Source: JBDNFP01 sp041689775
Lineage (GTDB): Bacteria > Bacteroidota > Bacteroidia > Cytophagales > Spirosomataceae
Length of the DNA stretch: 25,795 nucleotides
Direction of reading: 5' to 3'
NCBI GenBank assembly: GCA_041689775.1
Contig: JBDNFP010000289.1
Location: 1-25,795 of the forward strand
The translations under genes were made by a program, and so were the position numbers. Below the pieces are notes generated by a model. The model saw nothing but the letters and a program-made list of their open reading frames with translations. It did no database searches and was not told the DNA's origin. Positions 16,088 to 23,700 of the stretch are shown here, piece by piece. Numbering within the stretch: the first letter of the stretch is position 1; every line of letters starts with the position of its first letter.

Positions 16088-16969
16088 CTATGATTTAATT
16101 TTATGTTTTGCTAATTTGCTTGAAATAAAGCCAAATAGTAAGGCAGTCCAGAACGAAAACATGGAATAAATTAAAGGGGGCTTTACCATTGGTTCATTTT
16201 GTAGTAGCGTTCCCGCTATCAAAAAAGCTAAGGTTGTGTTGTGTACGCCCGACTCAATTGCAGCGGTTAAGCTATCTGCGTGCCTCAAACCGACAAATTT
16301 TAAGAGGAAATATCCGACCATCAAGCAAGTGAAATTCAAAAGTAATGCAGACGGTAAAATATCTTTGAAATCTTGTGTAGAAAGTCCCGAACCACCCGAA
16401 TTTTGCCCTGCAAAAATCTTGATGGTGAAAACGGAAAATAATAAAAACATCATTACATACTTTGCAGGCTTCTCAACTCTGATTGCCCATGAGGTACGAA
16501 AACGCCTAATCAAAAGCCCTAATATGGCAGGGATAATTGCAATGAAGAATATATGAACGAAGGTGTCCCAAAATGGCAAAACAATTTCAGAACTCTGCCC
16601 CATAAAATGTTTGAGAGCAAGATTTACCACAAATGGAATCGAAAAAAGTGTAAGAAAGCTATTAACAGAAGTGAGCGAAAGCGATAAAGCAACGTTTCCT
16701 TTGAATAAATGAGTAATAAACCCCGAAGTAGCACCGCCCGGGCTTGCCGCTAAAATAACCAAACCTACTTTTATTTCGGCAGGTACATCGGCAAAACTTG
16801 CAATACAAAAAGCTATCAACGGTAATGCTACCATTTGCGAAGTTAAAGCCGTAGCGAATGCTTTTGGGTACAAAACAATATTTGTAAAGTCTTTCAACGT
16901 TAGCGAAAGACCTATTCCAAACATTATCAAGGCAAGAACCGAACCTACAAGAATATCAATGGTTTGCAT
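16088..16969 (-). CDS. BASS-family (bile acid:sodium symporter-like) transporter
   Basis: A 293-residue membrane protein with about nine or ten helices. Start Met is taken at 16969 (MQTIDILVG); the upstream extension to 17059 overlaps the preceding gene and lacks sense. Family landmarks are GIGLSLTLKDF near residue 22, ILAASPGGATSGFITHL near residues 77-93 (the conserved sodium-site region), and AIESGVHNTTLAFLIAG near residue 245. Members import organic anions with sodium. The natural substrate is unknown. It lies second in the minus-strand cassette, 46 bp after a secreted-protein gene. Confidence 0.88.
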   Translation of the reverse strand: MQTIDILVGSVLALIMFGIGLSLTLKDFTNIVLYPKAFATALTSQMVALPLIAFCIASFADVPAEIKVGLVILAASPGGATSGFITHLFKGNVALSLSLTSVNSFLTLFSIPFVVNLALKHFMGQSSEIVLPFWDTFVHIFFIAIIPAILGLLIRRFRTSWAIRVEKPAKYVMMFLLFSVFTIKIFAGQNSGGSGLSTQDFKDILPSALLLNFTCLMVGYFLLKFVGLRHADSLTAAIESGVHNTTLAFLIAGTLLQNEPMVKPPLIYSMFSFWTALLFGFISSKLAKHKIKS

Positions 16970-17015
16970 GAAATTTAGATAAAAATAAAGCCGACTTTCA
17001 TCGGCTCTTATGTTT

Positions 17016-17471
17016 TTAGTTGATACAACTTTGACCACAACCTGGGGAAAAACCACCACTATCTTTTATCTTATTCCAACTTTTATTACCGTCTTTATCT
17101 ACCACTAATTGCCCTTTGATAAAATACTGATTTCCAGAAAACGAACCTTGCCAGCCCACTGTCATAGGAATTACGAAGGTTTCTGACATATCATTTACTC
17201 GTACATTCTCATATTCCACCTCTCCCCAAACATTCGTTCCACCCCACGAACTACAACACTTCATCATTCTGTTGGCAACCGACAAAGCCATGTCTTTGAG
17301 GTCTTGTTTGAGTTTGGCTTCCTTACTAAAATCTACGGCACGACCACCGCCCGAATCGGAAGAACCACTACTACCAGATCCTGAACCGGGCAATCTCATA
17401 TCTTGTGAAAATGATTGAGTGGCGAAAAGTAAGCTAAAAGATAAAACCGAGAAAAGGGCTATTTTTTTCAT
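17016..17471 (-). CDS. Small secreted Cys-rich protein of unknown function
   Basis: Start chosen at 17471 (MKKIALFSVLSFSLL), which gives a clean signal peptide ending near residue 23 (SFSQ); the upstream in-frame start at 17519 would bury it. The mature part begins with a flexible Gly/Ser stretch (PGSGSGSSGSSDSGGG). A compact domain follows, with a CC pair in MMKCCSSWGG, aromatic strands (TVGWQGSFSGNQYF) and a C-terminal CGQSC. It may be disulfide-stabilised. It is the first gene of the cassette and diverges from the XRE regulator. No known family is recognised. Confidence 0.7.
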   Translation of the reverse strand: MKKIALFSVLSFSLLFATQSFSQDMRLPGSGSGSSGSSDSGGGRAVDFSKEAKLKQDLKDMALSVANRMMKCCSSWGGTNVWGEVEYENVRVNDMSETFVIPMTVGWQGSFSGNQYFIKGQLVVDKDGNKSWNKIKDSGGFSPGCGQSCIN

Positions 17472-17703
17472 ATTTGACAGCATAAAAATTATGATTTGAT
17501 TAAGTTGGTTCTTTGACAATTCTTGTGGAGCAGATTCCTTCTCTCATTCCCACACAGGTGGAATTCGATTTAACTTGTTGAATATAAAATACTTGTGAAA
17601 TTTCTGATTTGCGACAATCAAGCTGGATAGTCATTTTCCACAAAATTTGTCAGCGAACCATTACGTTTTTAATTTTTTGAAATTTAGATGTTTTATTTTT
17701 TCT

Positions 17704-17750
17704 TACTTTTGTTCAAGGCTGTACATTTCGTATCGTCAAACAGTACATTT
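17704..17750 (+). promoter_or_regulatory. Candidate promoter and operator of the XRE gene
   Basis: TACTTTTG at 17704-17711 fits the Bacteroidota -7 consensus TAnnTTTG; a well-spaced -33 box is not clear. Just downstream, TGTACATTT (17720-17728) and AGTACATTT (17742-17750) are direct repeats 22 bases apart, about two helical turns. They lie between the -7 box and the ATG at 17761, so a bound dimer pair would block transcription. Self-repression by the XRE protein is inferred. Confidence 0.5.
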
Positions 17751-17760
17751 TATTCAAAAT

Positions 17761-18156
17761 ATGAAAGTAGGTGATAAAATCAGAGATTTGAGAACCCTAA
17801 AAAAGCTCTCACAAGAAAATATGGCAGAAATGTTGAATATGTCGCTGGGGGCTTATGGCGATATTGAACGTAATAAAAAAGACATTAGCCTTACTCGACT
17901 TGAACAAATTGCCAAATCGTTAGGCGTTTCTGTGCTTGATATTCTTAGTTTTGGCGATAAAATCTCTAATTTTTTTGACCAATGTAATGGAAATGCAGTT
18001 GGAATAAATAATGGTACTGCCAATAACTATGAGGCAAGAGAAATACAGCATCAATTAGATAAAGCATTATTGGAAATAGATAAGCTAAAAGTGGAGAAAG
18101 AAAAATCAGATTTAGAAGTAAAATATTGGCGTGAGAAGTTTGAAAAACCACAGTAA
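17761..18156 (+). CDS. XRE-type helix-turn-helix regulator with coiled-coil tail
   Basis: A 131-residue protein starting at ATG 17761 (MKVGDKIRDLRTLKKLSQEN); the longer frame from 17647 runs through the promoter region and is unlikely. Residues 1-62 form a Cro/CI-type HTH, with LSQENMAEMLNMSLGAYGDIE as the recognition region. A glycine/asparagine linker (NAVGINNGTANNY) leads to a charged helix (residues 95-128) that looks like a short coiled coil for oligomerisation. It diverges from the five-gene cassette and has paired operator-like repeats at its own start, so it probably controls both sides. Its stop lies eight bases before an S10 fragment, marking the cassette edge. Confidence 0.88.
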   Translation: MKVGDKIRDLRTLKKLSQENMAEMLNMSLGAYGDIERNKKDISLTRLEQIAKSLGVSVLDILSFGDKISNFFDQCNGNAVGINNGTANNYEAREIQHQLDKALLEIDKLKVEKEKSDLEVKYWREKFEKPQ

Positions 18157-18163
18157 ATGACTC

Positions 18164-18411
18164 ACCATCAAGGGCGTAAAGGTACCCTACACCGCCAAGG
18201 TAGGTACCCAGCCCGTGTGGGACGAGGCCGGGAAGGCCATCGCGGGGGTATTTTACACCTACTACTGAGCGCACGGATGTAAAAGACCGCGTGAACCGGC
18301 CGTTGGTGATTTCCTTCAACGGCGGACCGGGAACCGCCTCGGTATGGATGCACCTCGCCTATACCGGGCCAAAGCTACTGAACGTGGATAGCGAAGGGTA
18401 CCCCCTACAAC
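18164..18411 (+). pseudogene. 5' fragment of an S10 carboxypeptidase gene
   Basis: Nearly identical, base by base, to 1713-1957 of the intact peptidase gene, equal to residues 61-142, including the NGGPG oxyanion segment. It lacks the start, signal peptide and everything after residue 142. An extra T in CTACTACTGAGCG creates a frameshift and stop where the intact gene reads Tyr-Tyr-Glu. The piece begins right after the XRE gene and ends exactly where the first dual-hairpin repeat starts (CCCC then GCTAACCC). Confidence 0.88.
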
Positions 18412-18414
18412 CCC

Positions 18415-18497
18415 GCTAACCCTGATTTCAAATCAGGGTTGAATCACCTCGCGTTCGTAACGCGAATACTAGCAATCATGCGTAAATTCCATAGCTC
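18415..18497 (+). repeat. Dual-hairpin repeat, copy A (83 bp)
   Basis: GCTAACC begins the unit. Hairpin 1 is a perfect 11-bp inverted repeat at 18418-18440 (AACCCTGATTT, one-base centre, then its complement). Hairpin 2 at 18449-18465 is TCGCGTT-CGT-AACGCGA. The right end reads AGCAATCATG...CCATAGCTC and meets the ATG of an MNT fragment at 18498. Three more full copies, one collapsed copy and one half copy occur in the window. Confidence 0.85.
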
Positions 18498-18596
18498 ATG
18501 AACCCTACCACAAAAAAAGTCACCAAACTCACTCGCCAGGCCATTAACCAAGTAGAAGATAAGGCGGAGGTAATCCTGTACGGTCTCTTCCGCTAA
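18498..18596 (+). pseudogene. MNT nucleotidyltransferase, N-terminal fragment 1
   Basis: MNPTTKKVTKLTRQAINQVE is the start of the MNT family seen at 476 and 18707, with the correct seven-A reading. It continues DKAEVILYG and breaks just before the GSRARG active-site loop. The next bases are CGCTAAC, the left end of repeat copy B, which supplies the in-frame stop TAA at 18594-18596. The truncation point and the repeat boundary coincide. Without the catalytic loop it cannot be active. Confidence 0.82.
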
Positions 18597-18706
18597 CCCT
18601 GATTTGAAATCAGGACGGTCGCCCGCTGGCACGGTCGGCCGTCGCCGTTGCGTCACCTCGCGTTTGTAACGCGAATACCACCCATCATGAATCAAATCCA
18701 TAGCTC
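18592..18706 (+). repeat. Dual-hairpin repeat, copy B with 33-bp insert (115 bp)
   Basis: Same layout as copy A, but the right arm of hairpin 1 is interrupted at 18614-18646 by a GC-rich module beginning GACGGTCGCCCGCTGG and continuing with ACGGTCGGCCGT, itself palindromic. Without the insert the unit would be 82 bp. Hairpin 2 is at 18658-18674. The right end (ATCATGAATC...CCATAGCTC) meets ATG 18707 of the next MNT fragment. Confidence 0.85.
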
Positions 18707-18896
18707 ATGAAATCAACTACAAAAAAAGTCGCTAAACTCATTCGCCAGGCTGTCAACCAAGTGGACGATATGGCAGAAGTGATCCTTTTTGGCTCTCGGG
18801 CACGCGGGGACGAGCATCAAGGCTCCGATTGGGATATTCTGGTATTGACAGATGATCCGGTTGATCTGGAAAAAGAAATGAAGTTTCGGGAGCAGC
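18707..18896 (+). pseudogene. MNT nucleotidyltransferase, 3'-truncated fragment 2
   Basis: This is the best-preserved MNT start in the window. It has MKSTTKKVAKLIRQ, then GSRARGDEHQGSDWDILVL with the intact GS...SDWD active-site motif (near residues 29-45), and TDDPVDLEKEMKFREQ. Homology ends at 18896, where a partial repeat (CCGCTAACCCCGATTT) begins. The frame runs on through repeat sequence to 18964, adding a nonsense tail. The C-terminal third of the domain is missing and no HEPN gene follows. It retains the catalytic Asp residues, so residual activity cannot be excluded, but the fold is probably incomplete. Confidence 0.8.
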
Positions 18897-19115
18897 CGCT
18901 AACCCCGATTTGTACATTGCTAACACCGATTTGCAATCGGTGTTGCATCATCTCGCGTTTGTAACGCGATCCATGAACAAGACTCTCATTTGCCATAGCC
19001 TCATACTTACATTGCTAACACCGATTTGCAATCGGGACGGTCGCCCGCTGGTGTTGCATCATCTCGCGTTTGTAACGCGATCCATGAACAAGACTCTTAT
19101 TTGCCATAGCCTCAT
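18897..19115 (+). repeat. Dual-hairpin repeat, half copy plus tandem copies C and D
   Basis: A stub (GCTAACCCCGATTT, 18898-18911) is followed by two tandem units, 95 and about 111 bp, beginning ACATTGCTAAC at 18914 and 19009. In unit C hairpin 1 is AACACCGATT-TGC-AATCGGTGTT (18922-18944) and hairpin 2 is at 18953-18969. Unit D is the same except for 16 bases, GACGGTCGCCCGCTGG, at 19036-19051 inside the right arm of hairpin 1. Both end in CCATAGCCTCAT. Unit D ends 53 bp before the metallophosphatase start. Confidence 0.87.
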
Positions 19116-19168
19116 CCTTTCCAACTACTCAATCCCAAAAAATCATCCCCTCAACCAAAGTAATACCC

Positions 19169-20155
19169 ATGAAACGTAGAAACTTTATTCAAACGGCGGT
19201 GGCAACCGCTACTGCGGCTGCCTTATCCAACGATGCGTTTGCTAGCAGTACGCCTAAGCTTAGAAGTCGATTCTCCTTAGACCAAAATAAAGTAAAGATC
19301 TATATTCCTGATTTTCAGAAAACGGTGAAAGTCTTGTTCGTGTCGGATACGCACCTTTGGATGGACGATCAGCGGGGGGAGCCCTACACCCAATACAGCG
19401 GACGTATGGCAAAGGCTTACAATAAGACCATCCATTTTCAAACGGGCGAACCCACCCATCCCAATGAATCATTCGAGAAAATAATAAGTCTAGCCAAAAC
19501 CTCGAACATCGACTTACTCGCCCTGCCCGGCGATCTTTTCAGTTTCCCGTCCGAGGCGGCTATTGAATGGGCCTACAATCAGCTCCGCGACCTAGGGGTT
19601 CCGTACCAATACGCGGCGGGTAATCACGATTGGCACTACGAAGGCATGGTAGGTAGCCGAAATGAGTTAAGAAAACAATGGAGTGAGACGCGTCTGAAAC
19701 CCCTGTACCAAGGGAATAATCCACTGATGACCGTGAATGAAATGAATGGCGTTCGGTTTGTGATGTTGGACAACTCCACGTATGAGATTTTGCCTGAGCA
19801 GCTTCAATTTTTCAGGGAGCAAGTAAAAACCCAAAAACCGTTGGTGTTATTTATCCATATCCCCTTGTATGTTCCCGGCAGGACAATGGGTTTTGGCTGT
19901 GGCCACCCGCAGTGGGGCTGGGAAACCGATCGTGGGTATGAGGTTGAGCGAAGAGACCGATGGCCCAAGAGTGGGCATACGAGCACTACCCTTGATTTTC
20001 ATAAGGAAGTCTTCGCTTCCCCGAATTTGTTGGGGATTTTTGCGGGTCATACCCATAAACAATCGCTAGACGTCGTAAACGGAATTCCGCAATTTGTTAC
20101 CGATCCGAATGCAGCGGGTGGATTTATGGAGATTGAATTCTTAAAGGAGGGCTAG
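19169..20155 (+). CDS. Tat-exported calcineurin-like metallophosphatase
   Basis: A 328-residue metallophosphoesterase. The N-terminus MKRRNFIQTAVATATAAALS looks like a Bacteroidota Tat signal (RRNF). The five metal motifs are complete: SDTH (Asp60, His62), GDLF (Asp122), GNHD (Asn152, His153, Asp154), His230 in LFIHIP, and GHTH (His294, His296). Around residues 240-270 is a Gly/Cys/Trp-rich loop (GFGCGHPQWGWETDRG) typical of secreted members of this group and probably part of the substrate pocket. It should hydrolyse a phosphoester outside the cytoplasm; the substrate is unknown. It stands alone between the repeat cluster and a convergent toxin-antitoxin pair (6 bp gap). Confidence 0.92.
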   Translation: MKRRNFIQTAVATATAAALSNDAFASSTPKLRSRFSLDQNKVKIYIPDFQKTVKVLFVSDTHLWMDDQRGEPYTQYSGRMAKAYNKTIHFQTGEPTHPNESFEKIISLAKTSNIDLLALPGDLFSFPSEAAIEWAYNQLRDLGVPYQYAAGNHDWHYEGMVGSRNELRKQWSETRLKPLYQGNNPLMTVNEMNGVRFVMLDNSTYEILPEQLQFFREQVKTQKPLVLFIHIPLYVPGRTMGFGCGHPQWGWETDRGYEVERRDRWPKSGHTSTTLDFHKEVFASPNLLGIFAGHTHKQSLDVVNGIPQFVTDPNAAGGFMEIEFLKEG

Positions 20156-20161
20156 GGTTCT

Positions 20162-20392
20162 TTACTCACCTGACAGTTTTATCAACTCATCAAACAACTT
20201 TTGACTAAATCGAAAATTAGTAGCTGCGGCCTTATCAAGAATGGGCTTTACTCTGTCAATAATCCCTTCTTGTTTTGCTCGTAGGAGTAGTCCAAATTTC
20301 CGCAACAGATCAAGTTCCCCGATCTTGGTTAGCAAAATCAGGCAACTTGTGTCGGATATGATTATTTCAGAATCGGGCGGCATCCATGGCAA
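20162..20392 (-). pseudogene. DUF3368 PIN-like toxin with its centre deleted
   Basis: DUF3368 proteins are PIN-like putative nucleases of about 150-160 residues. This one has 76. It begins correctly with IIISDTSCLILLTKIGELDLL (first catalytic Asp near residue 14) but jumps after LRKFG to LLLRAKQEGIIDRVKPILDK and the normal C-terminus. The missing middle carries the other acidic residues, so it should be catalytically dead. The join is in frame, and no stop or shift is seen. It overlaps the UPF0175 gene by 26 bases, the normal operon layout for this pair. Confidence 0.8.
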
Positions 20393-20594
20393 TGTCTTCG
20401 GACGGATAATTGATCAGCGAAACGTCGTAGTCAGCCAGTATTTCTGCGAAAGTAGTTTTGGATAACTCCGCCATCTCTGCCGCCTGACCCAGTGATAATT
20501 TTCCGGATTCGTATAGCTTAGCCGCCAGAAACCATTTTGTTTGCCGCTCATCGAAGTCGAATGCTTCGGGTAACAATAGAGTGATTTCTTTCAT
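20367..20594 (-). CDS. UPF0175-family antitoxin
   Basis: A 75-residue UPF0175 protein. ITLLLPEAFDFDERQTKW is the N-terminal strand, and LYESGKLSLGQAAEMAELSK (about 28-47) the helix-turn-helix-like core. FAEILADYDVSLINYPSED near the end is the usual partner-facing tail. It is complete, unlike its DUF3368 partner, and probably represses its own operon. Start ATG 20594 is preceded by an AT-rich stretch. Confidence 0.87.
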   Translation of the reverse strand: MKEITLLLPEAFDFDERQTKWFLAAKLYESGKLSLGQAAEMAELSKTTFAEILADYDVSLINYPSEDIAMDAARF

Positions 20595-20663
20595 AAATCG
20601 AAGATACAGAATATATTACTTCCGAAGTATGGGTACAGGAGCTCGCCAAAAACTTTTTCTACC

Positions 20664-20692
20664 TGCTAACCCCGATTTCAATCAGGGCTAAC
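20664..20692 (+). repeat. Half copy of the dual-hairpin repeat
   Basis: GCTAACCCCGATTTCAATCA followed by GGGCTAACC carries the left end and a near-complete hairpin 1, but hairpin 2 and the right end are absent. A second GCTAACC follows the stem, as if two left ends had met. It lies between the UPF0175 promoter and the 3' end of the beta-propeller gene. The surrounding 145 bp hold nothing else recognisable. Confidence 0.6.
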
Positions 20693-20740
20693 CACAGTTT
20701 CTATCAAAAATCCACTGTCTTCCCCCCTCACTCCAACCCC

Positions 20741-23700
20741 TTAAACCAATCCTACCCCTGCCGCTTTTATTTTCGCTTCAAACGCCTTCCAGGTACTCGA
20801 AACAAACGCCTCAACCTGCTTCTCAAAAGTATCAATAGCAGCTTTGGCGTGGGTGACGCGTTGCCAGTCTTGCGCGGAAGGAACCACGTGCCGCGACATT
20901 GCTACCATCTGAGCATCCTGCATCAACGAAGAAGGGCTGATCTCCAACGTCTGCCAGGCCCCCACTTGTCGCTCTCCGGCTGTGGGTTTTCCTTTTTCCC
21001 GGAGGGCTTTGATCTCGGTTTTGAGGGTAGCGATGGTTTTCAAAACTTCTTGGTCAGCGGTTGGGGAGTCGGCATACTGCTTTTCGATTTTATCGAGCAG
21101 TTTGGTTCGGGAATCTAATCGATCAAAGGTGGCATCCAAACGTGACTTTTCGTTATACACTGCTTTCTGATAGGCGTATAGCCGTTCATCTACCTGAGCA
21201 GGAATATCAAACCGGGGGTCGGGGATCACATTCACGGAAGTGGAATCTTTGACTCCTTTGTACTCCACTACCACTTTATAGGAACCGGGTAGTACCGGAA
21301 TTTCGCGGGAGGAAGCATTAGGTTTTTGAGTCCCTATTTGTTCGTCTAATTGCCACAGCACATAGTTCAGCCCTGGCTTTACACTACTCGTTTCTAGGGT
21401 GTTGATGGGCTCGTTTTTAGCGTTGTAAATTTTCACCGCTACTTTCGAATCCTTCGTTGGGGTTTCGTTCAAATAAAACGGAATTTCGGTCGCCTGAAAC
21501 GGTCGGTTCTCGCCCTCGAAAGTTGTATGGAAGCCCGTCCAGATATTACCCGGTGGGTTAATAAATAGCCCTTTGACCTGCACAGCAGCGTTCATCGGTA
21601 GTGCGGTAATGGCGGGTTTTATCCGGTTAGTAGCCACTTCCCGTAGACTTTTCAGATCGTCCAGTACCCAAATTGCCCGTCCGAAGGTCCCGACCACTAA
21701 CGCTGATTCCCGTTCTTGAATCACCATATCCATCGTTGACACCGAAGGAAACCCATTTTTGAACTGCACCCACGAAGTACCTTCGTCGATGCTGATCCAC
21801 AGTCCGTTTTCGGTACCTAAAAAGACCAATTTCGGTTCTACGGGGTCTTGTATCACGCTTAAAGCATAGCCTTTCACGTTCGATGCATCGGCCAAGCGTT
21901 TCCACGTTTTACCAAAATCCTCGGTTTTAAAAAGGTAGGCAGCGTAGTCGCCCTTGCGGTAGTTGTTTACCACCATCCACGCAGCCCCGGCTTTGTAGCG
22001 GGAAGCTTGGATCTGAGCCACCCATCCTTCTACGGGCATTCCTTTGATGTTCCGGGTCAGGTTTTTCCACGATTTCCCGCCGTCGGTGGTTAGTTGGACT
22101 TGCCCGTCGTCGGTACCCGCCCATAGTACGTTTTCGTCCAGTGTACTCGGGGCAATCGATAGGATGCTGTTATACATTTCCGCGCCCGAAAGATCGAGCG
22201 TCAATCCGCCATAATCTCCTTTTTGGTGGGTGGGGTTGTTGGTGGATAAGTCGGGGGAAATAACGTTCCAGGTAGCGCCCTTATCTTCGGTAACGTGGAC
22301 AAATTGAGAGCCGTGGTAGGCTTTGTTTGGGTTTTTGGGATCGCGGGCAAAAGCGGCATTCCAGTTGAACCGGAGCTTTGTGTTCAAGTCCGGAGCCGGA
22401 GGTTTGATACTGCTGTAATAGCCCGTCAGTTTATCGTAGCGGTACAAGTCGCCGTTTTGGGAGGTACCATAACCAAAACGGGCATTTTCTGGATCGGGTG
22501 AGATGAAAAAACCATCGCCCCCCACCAGATACTGCCAATAGAGCGTCCGGATGCCGCCTCGTTTCCAAGTGTAGGCAGGGCCCGACCAGTTGCCGTTGTC
22601 TTGCATGCCGCCGTACACATTAAAGGGTACCTCATTATCGGCGTTGACGTGATAAAACTGCGCTACTGGGATGGTTTCAGGGAAATACCAGCTTTTGCCG
22701 TGGTCATGGGTAATGCCGAGGCCGCCGTCGCCGCCGATGATAAAGTGTTTGGGATTGGTGGGGTTTACCCAAAACGCATGAAAATCGGCGTGGATACCCT
22801 TGGTCTCATCCGCCGGAATCATCGGTTCGGGGTCGAAGGTTTTACCCCCGTCATAACTCACCGAAAGCGGCTGGTAGATGTTATACAACCGATTGGGGTC
22901 TTTGGAGTCGGCGGCCAATTCCTGAAAATAAAACGGGCGGTTGTTGGTAAAGCGGGGGTTGTCATTCACCACGTACCAGTTTCCTCCGCCGTCATCGCTA
23001 CGGTACAGCAGGTTTTTGGTGGCTTCCACTTTGGCGTACACCCGGTTCGGGTCACTCGGGGCAATGGCAATCCCGATTCTGCCCAGATCACCGGGGGGCA
23101 AGCCATTTTTTTCGTTGAGTTTCTTCCAGGTTTCGCCCTTATCCATTGAAACATATAACCCCGACCCTTTGCCACCCGACGTAATATAGTAGGGAGTGCG
23201 GTGGTGCTCGTACAGAGCGGCGAAAAGCTTGTTCGAATTTTCGGGGTCCATAACCAAATCCGCCACGCCCGACGACTCATTTGTATACAGTATTTTCTTC
23301 CAAGACTTTCCACCATCCGTAGTTTTGTACAAACCCCGGTGTTCGTTGGGGGTGAAAGGGTCGCCCATGGCCCCGGCGTACACGGTGTTCGGGTCGTTGG
23401 GGTCAATGATGATCCGGTGAATAGTTTTTGTTTCGGTCAGGCCCAGGTGTTGCCACGTTTTTCCGGCATCTACACTTTTGAAAATACCCATCCCCAGGTT
23501 CATTGAGTTGCGGGGATTACCTTCCCCCGTTCCTACCCATATCACGTTGGGGTTGTTTGGTTGGATGCGCACCGCCCCGATGTTCTGCGTGGGTTGGTCG
23601 TCAAAAACAGGGTACCAAGCGGTACCCCCATTTTCGGATTTCCAAACCCCACCCGACGCCGCCCCCGCGTACATCAATTTGGGGTTGTTGGTCGCCACGT

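Noticed and set aside
16969..17059. Upstream extension of the BASS transporter start
   Set aside because: It would overlap the preceding gene by 44 bases and adds a segment unlike the family N-terminus; ATG at 16969 starts directly at the first membrane helix.
18415..19115. Possible CRISPR array
   Set aside because: Repeats are 82-115 bp, internally palindromic twice, irregularly spaced and separated by gene fragments; no spacers of constant length and no cas genes.
18910..19179. 89-residue plus-strand frame with an internal duplicated peptide
   Set aside because: The duplication is the translation of tandem repeat units C and D; it overlaps the start of the metallophosphatase and has no sign of selection as protein.
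22601..23149. 182-residue plus-strand frame inside the propeller gene
   Set aside because: Antisense to Asp-box repeats of a clear minus-strand gene; low-complexity Val/Gly text with no motif.
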